This document shows, in pieces, positions 34,521-46,343 of a stretch of 64,000 nucleotides of DNA. A program made the position numbers and the translations under genes. The stretch comes from Pyronema omphalodes (Eukaryota > Ascomycota > Pezizomycetes > Pezizales > Pyronemataceae): assembly GCA_024516155.1 (NCBI GenBank), contig JAJJXM010000038.1, positions 62,001 to 126,000 of the forward strand, written 5' to 3'. Below the pieces are notes generated by a model. The model worked only from the letters and a program-made list of their open reading frames with translations. It was not told the origin of the DNA and ran no database searches. The stretch's first letter is position 1. Each line of letters begins with the position of its first letter.

Positions 34521-34835
34521 GCAGCCCTAAGATACTTAGATACCCAGGTCCGACCCTGGATGGAATGCAATGGGATGTTCCTGGTGGAGATACATATATA
34601 GCGGCTACATATTCATTTTGCTTGGTTTTGCTTCGTTTTCAGCTGATGTTGTTCCTTGGGTTCATTTAATTTTTTTTCTATCGCCATAAAACCCTACGTA
34701 CATTCCAGGCAAGACAGGCAAGCCATCTACTTATGTAGCTCATCACATCTCATCACATACAGCGAATTTCGCGTTTCATGAGTACTACTGTGTACAGTGC
34801 ACCGTATGCCAAAAAGCACGTTTTTTTTTTTGTTG

Positions 34836-34854
34836 CCCCCCCCCCCCCCCCCCC
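34836..34854. repeat. Poly-C tract (19)
   Basis: Nineteen C, preceded within 5 bp by an 11-base T run. Confidence 0.93.
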
Positions 34855-36942
34855 GCCTCAACAACTGTAGTTATCAGTAGATAGGCTTATATACACTCCG
34901 ACACCATGAAGCCATGAAGTCATGAAAGTGCAAACAACATACTGTTTCCATATCAATATCCATATCTATGCTTATTTCTGAACACATTTCCTAGCTAGCT
35001 AGTCGGTGATACCTCGGGCATTTCAGATTTAAGAAATCGTGTGATACTTATTACCGGTACCCTTAGGCGCACCATGTAACCGGACACTGTTGACCGTTGA
35101 CCGTGAACGTTGATGTTGATGTTGAGATATCTTTTGGTGCCATATGTGTTACGATGGGTAAAAAGATATTTTGTAATTTTGTAGGAAGGATTTTGCTGCT
35201 GATGATGGTGGTGGTTAAGGAATTTTCATGCGTGGCTTTTGGTTTTGTTGTTTTGGTGGTGGCTTTGGGTTCAGTGGTTTCGATGGTTTCTCTCGCTTGC
35301 ATAGCTTCGTTTTCCTAACTAACATCATATCCCGCTGGTTTACCTTACTCGTGCCCCCATACTGAGCAAAGCGAAAAAAAAGACAGCGAAAAAATATATA
35401 TATATAATCAAGTGCTCTAATGTTGAGTTCGATGTTGACTTAAAATTCCGACTTCCCCAATCAACATACCTCAAATGATCGCCCGACGATACTATCTAGT
35501 CGCGTTGTATGTATGGTGTTACTACAGCTTGTAACTTGTTTATCACACAGTCGATCACAATTCCGCATCCATCTAATCTCGGTGATTCGACTAGCTCTAT
35601 AGCTAGGTGAGCTAGCTATGTAGTTAGCTACACCGCGTCAGATTCGCGTCTCGGGATGTACAGGATAAGCATAAACTAGTGCCGAGGTTTGTTGTTTACA
35701 TTGTGAATTCCGTTCCGTTGATGCTTCGGGGATTATGTGATTTGAGTACATATCCGAGAAGAATCTGTGGATTAAGGTTTGAAACTGAAGCCGAGTATGA
35801 AGGAGGGAGAAAAGTTTTCCTATTGAACACTGATGGTGGATATGCGGATGAATGAAAAGGGTATCAGTAACACGATTATTGTATGTGTATGACTGTAGCA
35901 CCATTGGCATAGAATACTCGGAGTGCGCAGAGTACTTCTACAGTATATACTCCTCAAGGCACTATGCGATGAGTTTAAGCTTAAGCTTACTTACCTACTT
36001 CGAAAGGTACCGACTGTAAAAGTCATGATGTGATGTGCTATGAAGCTTCTATGTATTCTTCGAAGTTCGGTACATCTTGCCGAGCCGAGCGATGGCCAAG
36101 GGTGATGGCCATGGACGATGAGTGGATCTTCTATAGCCCTAGGTACATAGTCTATGTACTCTATGGCATACTCTACTCTACCCAACTCTATATACTTCTA
36201 TTGAAAGCTGATCACTTTATTTACATACCACTTATACCATACATAAAGCATCATATGTAAGTAGTAGAAGCAAATAGTTTGTAAGCTTTTTTACGCTTTG
36301 ACCCGGACTAGCTAGGGAAACCAGCAGCTAGCTAGCTAAATCACGGCACTACACATACATAGGAGATTTTTGTTTTGGAACAACAAAAAAAAAAGATCGA
36401 TTCTGCTAAGTTAAGGGAAATCCGAAAAATCCAGCCGGTAGTGGTAAAGTAAAGTAAATATGGCATAGCATAGTATATGTTGAGCATAGGAAGTGCGTCA
36501 ACTTACATATGCACATACATATGCATCGAAATCGAAATCGAAGATTTACATATGTACATATGGTGGATGACACGATAAATGCACCGCGCACGAACGAAAA
36601 TTGACATCAAACTTCAGCGAGCTTCAACACCACCACAACAACGTAAATGGGAATTTAATCGCCGGAGGATGAAAATAGCGCTCGTGAAGAATAATTCACC
36701 AGCGCCAAAAATTAATTTGCGGCAGAGATGAATGAGCTGAAGTGTGTTAAAAACCCCTGTATTTTGTATGGGCGGGAAAAAGTTGTCCCAGTGCTTGGCA
36801 CGCCAAGATATGCCAAGATGCAGCATGAAATCACATTTGATTGGTTACATGCCATGACTAAGCTCACGGATAGCTCGGGGCATGGTCATTCCGCGCTAAG
36901 AAATTATTATGTCATCACTTCAAGCAGGGGTACATAGCGGCC

Positions 36943-36975
36943 TGGTTACCGTGGTTACCGTGGTTACCGTGGTAT
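36943..36975. repeat. 9 bp TGGTTACCG repeat
   Basis: Three perfect units of tggttaccg followed by a partial one. Each unit contains the palindrome GGTTACC (odd centre) and could pair on itself. Confidence 0.85.
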
Positions 36976-38193
36976 GAGAAAAAATCTGAATCACCGAGTG
37001 TCACTCGGCACCGGTTTTATCCCTGTCGTATCCCTGTCATGGCGACCAAAAGTTGTCCCATTTTGGCCCCACCGGTCGGTTTATGGTGTCATCCACCATA
37101 TGTACTAGAAAGATTCTATTCTTGACCAGGGGGGGGGAGGGGGGGTTAACTTTTAAAGAAAAAGGCGATGGAGTTTAGGGAAAGTTTAAGAGTTGAGGTT
37201 AGTTAGGGTGGGTATGTATGTAATTCCTTTCCTATTCCTGATGATGCAGGAGATGGGAGAAAGCGTCTTTTTGCTTACTTTAGCTGGTTGACTCGTTGGT
37301 TGATCTTACTACCTTTGCTGGCTTTGCTGGCTTTGCTTCGGCTTTTCTGGCTTTGATTCCCGCTGCTTCCCACTGCTTCGCGTTGCTTCAAAAAAGACAG
37401 TCCCGGCTCGTTGGATGCAGGAGATTTTAAGATGGTGAAAAAAAGTTCAAAAGCTTTGTTCGCTCATCCATACATGGTTGGATTCACTCCGGTATTCGGA
37501 TCCCAAAGAAATGGAAGAAATCCTGTTGGATACCAACTTTTTAAAGTCAAAGTGTCTGCCTGCCAATTGCACCATATGCCTCTGTTGCTATGGTGCTATG
37601 TACGGTGCTATGGTACGTGCTATAAGGAAGCTTCTAAAGCCTGTCATGTCCTGCCGATGTATCATGTCATGTCAACCATCGTGCATCCGCAGCCCATGGC
37701 TTTTCTACATGCGTAGATACTTACTTATGGTCACCACCATACTTTCGGTTCGGAAAATCGTCGCATATGCTGCCAGAGACGGGACGCATCAAGAAGGTTC
37801 TAGATGTATGCTATGGATCTGTGTATGCAACCGGATGTTGGTATTTTTGGCTTTTATGGTACTGGATTACTTGGTGCTGCTATAGATGCAGAGAATCCGA
37901 TAGCTATGTATGTAGTTGCTCCAGTTATTTTAGATATGGATGGATAGAAATAGTGTATCTGTCGTTACAGTAGAATTATAGATCTATAGAACTGTAAACA
38001 TACTCCGCCCATAAACCCCACAAACCAAATCGAATTTCGTTTAAAAAAAAACCTTAAGCGCGGAACCTGTGAACCCTCCCCTCATCTCACCATCTCATCA
38101 TTTCAACCCTCTCAACATTCTCATCAATCTTAAATTTCCACGAACAAGCGCACCCCCTCCTCCCAAAGCTTAGACTTTTCATTAAGCTCCGAA

Positions 38194-38297
38194 ATGATAT
38201 GATATGATATGATATGATAGATATGATAGATAACCTTGTTTTTTTTTCTTTGCCTACCTCATCTTTAAACCTTTGCACCTTTGCACCTTTGCACCTT
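38194..38297. repeat. (ATATG)n and (CTTTGCAC)n microsatellites
   Basis: gatatgatatgatat units at 38194-38229, then three units of ctttgcac at about 38270-38297. A gcgtata repeat follows at 38388-38406. Confidence 0.85.
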
Positions 38298-39365
38298 CTA
38301 ATAATCGCCCAGTCGCATCCGAGAAAAAAAAAACAAATAACAAATAAGAAACGAAAGGTGAAAGCGAAACCGTCATCTGTCATATGGCGTATAGCGTATA
38401 GCGTATGATATATCATCAGTCATCCGGCATCATAACTTTAACTAGTGATATTCCACCATAGAGAATTCCAAAATTTTATACGCTGCTGCTATACCTATAC
38501 CCATACCTAGGTGAGTATACATCGATCAGGTGTTCATTATACATATATACATATATACATAAACCCTACATTCCAGCTCCAGTCGACATCGACATCGACA
38601 TCAGCGTCGACGTCGGAATCATCTTCACTACAGTATACCATATTAAAGTTAAGCCGGACTTCAGATTCGTGATTAATTCTCTACTTATCAAGCATCGTCA
38701 TTAAGAAAGGTCGCATACTGTTGCAAGCCAAAGCGAAAAGGATCCAAAAAAACAAAAACAAAAGTGAAAGGATCCGGGATGGATGGGCATGATGGTGGTG
38801 TGCGACACAAGCCTCAAGGCACCATACAGAAAGTCGCTGGTCGCTGGTCGCTCGTCGGTGTCGCTGGTCGCTGCTTCGCACCTTCACTAAGCTCGCTTCG
38901 GCCCCCAACCATGGACAAGTTTCCGATCCAATCACAACGGTTGGTTGACCATTGAGGTGATCCCTGTAAGTTTCGTGCGTGCAATGTCGTCAAACAAGAA
39001 ACCTCAGCACCGCAGGTTGACCTGACCAGCATCCGTTCCAGCTGTGCGATCATCATGCGGGTAGTACATAGAGTGTAGAGTAAAGTGTTAGTAGTTGGTT
39101 GGTTGTCCAGACGACCAAGTTAATCACGATTGTCGTGTGTGTATCTCTATATTTCGTGATGTTTATTTATTTATCTGTATTTACAAAAGAACTCCATCTC
39201 AGTACTGTACATACATACATACACACATACAGACGAGACAAAAGCGACAGTCGTCTCCAAAAAGACCATCTGCTCCGAGACGAAAATAAGTTCGGTCTAA
39301 TCCCGTATAGGTCCTTAGTCCCAGATCTGTCTCCAGAGCGGACGACCCCCGTCAATAACCACCAT

Positions 39366-39445
39366 CCCCCCCCCCCCCCCCCCCCCCCTCCTCCCCATAC
39401 CACCCAGAGCAACCCACCACCCCCCTCCCCCCCCCCCCCCCCCCC
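39366..39445. repeat. Paired poly-C tracts (23 and 19) upstream of BUD4
   Basis: C runs at 39366-39388 and 39427-39445, separated by 38 bp, 600-680 bp before the BUD4 start codon. Pyrimidine-rich surroundings suggest promoter or leader DNA. Confidence 0.92.
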
Positions 39446-40042
39446 GCCCCGGCCTATCGCACTTCACTATTTTCCCAGTTGTCACAGACGCTTTGCTACC
39501 GTCGCCCACTTATCACCCACCTTCAACACAGGACCTTGACCACTTACCTGAAGTACCGCTCTTCTCCTCCAACAACAACCCTCACCTCCTCCTACCAATC
39601 CCTCAACACCATTCGACCCTCCTCCTCATCCTACTAACTCCCGGACAGCCCTTGGCCGCTTCCTGTTGTTGCTGCTCTTCACACGCGCGCCCGTCATCAA
39701 CCCCAATCCTACCTTACCTTCCTCGCTCGCTCGCTCGCTTGCCATAACATTCCATCCCTCTTGCCCACCACGCCGCAACCATCACTCGGCAACCAATTCA
39801 CTCTTGACATAACGTCCCATCATTCCTTAATATACCAGCGCATCCCGACACATACACGCTCATTTGATCACTTAGCTCGGCAGCAGCTTTACACTCCGCG
39901 TCTCGTCAACCGTTAAAAAAAAAACGCGAATCTTGTAGGCTCGCCTGACTGTTGGAGAGCAGCCCTTTGCACAAGCTCAAACCGACGTGGCAAGGCGACT
40001 GCGAGTAGCGCCAAAGCACAACCAAAAACTACTGCAGGCACT

Positions 40043-43000
40043 ATGCCTTCAGCGTCTGGCGTAGATGTAAGTGTCATCGCAGTCCGCTTCGTTTCCCACT
40101 CTCCCCCAACCTCTCGCGCTGCACCTTATTGCTAGTTGCTCACACAAGTCCAGATTACCCCGTTACGAATTCACAAGAGCACCTCAGACTCAGAAGAATC
40201 CGACACGGAACAGCTACCTCCTCCACCGTTTGCTCGTCCTTTGTCCGACGTCAGGCCCATGGATGAACGCCGAAATAGCGTCGGCACAGTAAGCCTTTCC
40301 CCATGTTTTGGTGGTAGTGATAGGATGTGCATCGCAGCAACATGAAACTGACTGATTCGGTTACGAGCAGGCTGGCAGCGAAAACGGCGATTCAGTTCGC
40401 TCTTCATCTCCAGCTTTTCACGGCCCATCATCATCTTCATTACAACAGAAAACCGCATCTCCCAAGTCTTTCTGGCATGCGAAGGAGAAGGTGACGCCCG
40501 AGGACGCCACGGGGAGCGTTGCGCGTCGATCGTCATTAGAGAGGTTGAAGAGAGCTTCTCGGGTCAACAACAACCAAAAGATCTTTAATAAAAGTGACGC
40601 GAAACCGGTGCGTCCTTCGAGTTTCCATCCTGGAGGATCGCGAGGTGAATCCCCGTTCTATATTCCGTCGATTTCCCGCACTGGATCCGTTCGGGGAACT
40701 TCATCAGACCCCCGTGATAAATCTAAAATCCCTTTGCCTTCGCCGGCAAAGCGGGAATCATTGTTGCCGAGGGCATCCACGCCACCTACCAATCCACCCC
40801 TCACGGGTATCTTGAGCAGTCCTGGCAATCGAGCTTCAACCACAAAATCTTCTCTTTTGTCTCAATATAAAACCAACTCGTATAATGGTAATGGAACCAG
40901 AAAAACCAGTAGGCAGCGCCGGCCAAAGTCCGTCACCTGGGATAGAGAGGAGCCACAAGTGCTTGAATTCGAATTGGTTACTCCTGATCCATCGGTAGAT
41001 GGGTCTCCTCGCGCAGAATACGACTCCGACGACTATGAAGACGACGAAGATGACGAAGATGAGGAGGACTTGGATAACACTCCAGTAATTGAACCGGATG
41101 GGTGGACATTGGCACATCAGGCTGAGGAAGCGTACCGGTCTACGCCGTCACCAAACGGCGGGCGACCGTTACCACCAATTCCTCCTGCTCTTTCACGTGC
41201 AGATACAGGAAGCCCCTCAGGCGCTCGACCCCTACCGACCCCACCGGTCGGACCAGCCCAACCGCTCACCCAAACCGGATTGCAAAACCAAGCAACTATG
41301 CCCATGGAAGAGCGCATGCGGAGGATGATGGGCGGCGATACTCCCGTTCGTCGCATGAGCTATGATGCCAATGCCAGTAGGCGGAGATCTCGTCTCGATG
41401 GTGAGTTTCATGAGGGGCTCGGAATTGCATTGAGCAAAGAGCATGCTCGTATCCCAGGTCTAGGTCTCGATCCGGAAGGTATCACATCGGACCGTGATGA
41501 GTCGTCTCCTAATTCCAACCGCGAACCCGACATCGATAGCAACCCAAGCACCTACAGTGACCCAAGCACATACAGCAATCCCTCGACATACGGTTCTCGA
41601 TCAGATTACGAGCCAGCTCAGCTATCGCGTGAGTCAATCCGTCGGCAAGTCGAGGAGCGGAGATTGCAGAGTATCGAAGATAGGGAGTACCACAACAGCT
41701 CGCGCTTTTCCTACTATTCCACGTCAACATCGGTCTCTGAATCACCAATTCCTCCCATGAAACGTGAAATTGACGACGACGAGACAAGCACAAGCTCGTA
41801 TGCACCACCTACTGAAGTCCAGAACCTCCCCGAGAGACCTGCTTCAAGATTTTCACGTCACTCTCCAGATCTTAACCACGAGACGGCTTCGGAAGCATCC
41901 ACTTATAATGACCAGGCGACAAAGGAGGCAGAGCACAGCGACCAGAGCGACCACAGCGAAAAGGAAGACGAACAGAACACTCCCATTCAGGGAACTACTC
42001 CTACTCCCGGTAGTCCAGCAAGCACTGCAACAGAACAACCTGAAACTGGATTAGTAGAGGAAATGGCCGACTTACAGTTGCAGGACGATAAGCAAGTTGG
42101 CCTCCCGGAGCTTTCAGTAGCGGTTGGTGGGCTTGACTTGAGTGATTTTCTGACGCAACCCTCGCCTCCGGCTGCGAACACGGAGACTAAAATAGCCGAA
42201 TCTACCCCAGAAATCGCCTCCGCCACTGAGGTTACCACGGAAGCTGTTGCGGAATCTTTGGTCGACGCTAACAAGGATGAGATTGAGGACGTTCCAATAA
42301 CCACTACGCCTCGTGAACTTCCCGCCCAACCGGAGTCGGTTGTTGCCAATTCTGCCAATAATACTAATGTCGCTGATGTTGCTGACGACTTTTCTGACGC
42401 CGAGTCCGACACTGGTTCTGTAATCAGGCACCATGTCGAGTACTCTGATGAAGATGACGACGAATATGAAGATGACGACGAAGAGGATGATGAGGAAACG
42501 GAAGATGAAGAAACGGAAGATGATGACGATGATACCGAAATTGGTGACAGAACTGCAGAATTTAAGGTGGAACCAAAGGTGGAGGTGGAAGAATCGGCTC
42601 CTGAGATCAAGGTTGAGGAAGCACCGAAGACTCGGTCACCGTCACCGGTGGCTGAGGCTCTTGCTACCATCCGTGCGCCGGGAGGTAAACTCAAGACTCG
42701 GGCTAGCGCCACACCTGCTGATATGGCTGCTATGGCAGCCGCTCGCCGCCAAGTCAGTGGTGAACAGAATATCCCACCGCCGTCACGCCAGGCGTCTCAT
42801 TCTGGCAGAATACCCTCTGGTTACCGGAGTGAAGGTGAAAGCACTGGTGGAAGCTCTGAAGATGAGGACGACGACGATGTTGATATTGAAGATCCGCTTG
42901 CCGGATACGGCCACTCTTCTGACACTGAGAGCATCCGCAGAAGAGCTTCGAGTAGGAAGCTTAAGCGCAAGATTTCTACTACTCTTCCTGCTCTTGGAGA

Positions 43001-44891
43001 GTTTGAGTTTGATTTGAAGCTCGATGACTTGGCTCATGAGTTTGACCGTGTCATTGAGAGGGAAAAGGTATTATTCAACTCATCTTTTTTTTGGATTGCT
43101 ACATTAGCTAATACTTTTTTAGCGTGGTTACTTGATGAGACAGAACACCAAGGTCATCCACGCATCAAACCGTGATATTGTCGAAGGAGAGAAGCCCAGC
43201 GACAATGTTGAACGCCCTGGCCACGGACACGCTCGTGGACAATCCTGGTCTGTCGAGCCCTGGAGATCAGCACATCGCCGCCGCAGTGGTCGTGATTCTC
43301 TCGGCACTGGTGGATCTGGACGAAGACGAACTTCTAACGGCCCAGTACCCCCCTTGCCTGGACGAGACAGCATCTCTTCTCGCCTTCCCAGCGTCAGCGA
43401 AGGTGGTGTTCGTACTTCCAGCATCGGATCCGCAGAGGGTGACAATGTCGAACGTGGACGTCTTTTCGTCAAGGTTATTGGTGTTAAAGACTTGAACTTG
43501 CCGTTGCCTACCAATAATGTGCCTACTTACTTCTGTCTCACTCTTGACAACGGACTTCACTGTGTTACAACATCCTGGTTGGAACTTGGAAAGAACGCCC
43601 CTATCGGGCAGGAATTCGAATTGGTTGTTCTCGAAAACCTTGAATTCCAATTGACCCTCCAGGTCAAACTAGAGAGACCTCCTGAGGCCCCTCCTAAGAC
43701 CGCAGTTAGCATGAAGGCACCATCAGTCAAGCAGCACAAATCGTCCAAATTGACATTCACCAAAGTTTTCGCCTCCAAGAAGTCCAAGAAGGCAATGGAG
43801 CAGGCAGCTAAGGAGGAGTTACAACAACAGCGGGAACTGCAGCGTCAACAGATCCAGGAACAGGCTCCCCTCACAGCTTGGGAGCTTCTGCAAGGAGTTG
43901 TTGCCCGTGATGGTTCTTTTGCTAGATCCTATGTTTCGTTGAAGGACTTTGAGAGCAAGGCTTACGGAAGACCTCTTGTCACCGACATTCACTGCTTCAA
44001 CGAATGGGCTGTCGACACTGCAAGCATCAAGAGCAAGAAGGGAATGTTGAATGGTTTGCAGCCGGCCCGTAAGGCACCTTACAAGATCGGAAAGCTCGAG
44101 GTGCAGTTGATGTTCATTCCTAAGCCCAAGTTAGCAACTGAGGTAAGTATCATCCAGCAGTTAAATTTTGATAGACACTAACTTTTCTTCAGAAGGACCT
44201 TCCCAAGAGCATGAACACTGCGATCCGGGAATTGAGAGAAGCTGAGAATATCATGAGCAGAGAGTGGGAAGGAAACCTTTCGCAGCAAGGAGGAGACTGC
44301 CCTGTGAGTTGTACCGTTAAGAGTTGATTACAGTGTCACTAACGGATTAAGCAGTACTGGCGCAGACGCTACTTCAAACTCAAGGGAGCCCGCTTGACTG
44401 CATACCACGAGCAAACCCGCCAACCTCGTGCAACCATCAACCTTAGCAAGGCAGTTAAGCTTATCGATGACCGACAGACGTTAGTCGAGAACACTGTTGC
44501 TGGGCCCGGCAAGACTCGAAGAAAATCTGGTTTCTCCGAGGACGAAGAGGGTTACATGTTTGTCGAGGAGGGATTTCGGATCAAGTTCGCTAACGGAGAA
44601 GTTATTGACTTCTACGCTGATACCCATGAGCAGAAGATTTCCTGGCTTCAGATTCTCAGTGAGACCATTGGACACGTTCCTGACCAGAAGGGATGGTGCC
44701 AGCTTGTCTTGCAGCGTGAGGCCAGGCTCAAGGCAGAACGTGAGAAGAAGGAGGCAGCAGACAAAGCTCGTGCCGCTCAAAACTCCGTCATGGGTAATGG
44801 ACCCACAAGCCCCACTCAACGCCGTCCTCCTCCACCGATGTCTTCTCGGAGACCCCTTCCCCCTGGAGGCACAGGTCATAGTTATCGATGA
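40043..44891 (+). CDS. BUD4: Bud4/anillin-like septation protein with PH domain
   Basis: Septin-associated cortical protein marking bud or septation sites. Six exons join in frame: 40043-40066, 40136-40288, 40371-43067, 43123-44142, 44193-44303 and 44355-44891 (1,513 residues). The first exon encodes only MPSASGVD. The first 900 residues look disordered: Ser/Pro-rich with strongly acidic runs (around 41025-41070 and 42430-42550) and many SP/TP sites. Conserved blocks start at EFDRVIEREKRGYLMRQNTKVI across intron 3, then the anillin-homology region (RLFVKVIGVKDLNLPLP, TYFCLTLDNGLHCVTT), and the PH domain (YWRRRYFKLKGARLTAYH to about FYADTHEQKISWLQIL) near the C-terminus. It ends in a basic/Pro-rich tail. 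Size and order match fungal Bud4. The small first exon is the least certain part. Confidence 0.9.
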
Positions 44892-46343
44892 ATGGAGACA
44901 CCCGTTATAATATCTTAGTGTTTTCGAGACTTTGATTATTTCTGGGTTGGCTTTCATTGGATATCTGGCGCATGCATCCATTATTTCCTTAACTTTTGTC
45001 ATTTTGGGTTCTTTATGGGATTTCCTATGTGCATTTTTCGCTGTATGAATGTTGTACCTACCTATTTGGCTGTTTGCTGTTTCCTTGTGGCGCTTTGTTA
45101 TGTCTTTGTTGTGGTTTTTTTTTTCTTTTTGTTTCTTGCACGGTCTGCACGTTTGTTATTTTTTTTTTGCCACACGTTATTCGTTCACCTCATTTTCATT
45201 TGGCGAAAATTTCTTTGTTTTATTTCTTACTGTGGCGATACAAATATTGTTTTTCGAATCATTCATAGTCACTACATGTACTATATCCTTGCGGGCGACA
45301 GCGGTATGTAAATACCACCCCGTTGTCATCAATCATGAATAAAGATTGTTTACACGGAAATTTGGTGCCTTGAACCAGCGTTTTGTGAATCCGGTAGGCT
45401 CAAATCAAGCGATATCCGAATTGTGACTGTCATTGGGAGGTGCTCTGAAGCTATAGTGGCTGCTATGCCGTGTAGAGCCTCAAGATTTGTGTGGCTGTTA
45501 CACGGCTGATGGCCAGCTAGGAATTTGGCAAAGATTAAGGAAGGATACTCTAGCCTGAACCAGCTAGCTCTAAAAAGCGGGGCTCTGCCTATAATACACC
45601 TTCACCCCGCAGTCTAGCTACAGCCCAGTCATAGTGGCAATCTGACTTCAAAGTAGAGCTCCGCACATTGCGACTCTATTGCCACGAAAATTCGACGTCA
45701 AATTCCTCAAATTGCCACGAAAAGCCCCACACCCTGGCCCTAAAGTTCCATCGCTTCCGTCGCTAACTGCCAGGTTTGGCACTTCATACCGCTCTTTAAC
45801 CTTCTATTTACGAAGCTTATACCCTGTCTAGAGTTACCCGCCCGCTTCAAGCCCACCAACACCGCCTACAAACCGGCATAGCTCATATCCTGCAGCCTCA
45901 TAGAGCTTGGCCTACCAACTAGCACCCATCTCAGCTCTTTGCACCCGCGCGTTTTACCCCAAAAACCGCTTGGATTATTAGGATCTCATCGTCACAGCAA
46001 GTATCCCTGCCATTCTCGTCGCGTTCACCGCTGGGCCTGAGTAGCTGTCAAGCTAACCGTGTAAAAAGAGCTTTGAGTATTTACATACAGAGCGACGTTC
46101 AGAGTCATTTGTTCGTTGAACCCGAAGCCTTTGCGAACGAGTAATACAAGTTGGTAAATATCTTCTGCCTTATACTTACAACTCACCCAGACATAGCTAG
46201 TGCGCCTACCGAAGAAGACAGTTCAGCTTGTCTGTGCCTTACGTACGATTTCAGCGAGCTTCTACATTTCCTCTCACACCTACCTCCTCGGCCCATAGCA
46301 GTTATAAACTGCTTGACGGCCGTGGCCACGCACAACTGCGTCT
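44892..46343. other. Intergenic between BUD4 and the USP gene
   Basis: Begins with the T-rich BUD4 3' flank (45110-45250). At 45578-45607 a gcgggg...ccccgc hairpin is present. From 45650 the words attgccacgaaaa and gccacgaaaagcccc repeat once. The last 300 bp form the leader of the protease gene. No gene seen. Confidence 0.5.

Larger units (their letters stand above)
31743..40042. other. 8.3 kb gene-free, microsatellite-rich stretch
   Basis: Read on both strands, it shows no frame with a recognisable domain or credible splice structure. It is dense in simple repeats (listed separately), homopolymers and TATATA/CATA runs. The right end (about 39340-40042) is pyrimidine-rich and forms the promoter and leader of BUD4. 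Small lineage-specific genes or non-coding RNAs could be hidden here; nothing in the bases supports one. Confidence 0.5.

Noticed and set aside
41987..42712. 241-codon Ser/Val-rich frame antisense to BUD4
   Set aside because: It is the shadow of the acidic GAT/GAA-rich codons of BUD4 read backwards, giving serine runs. No independent motif.
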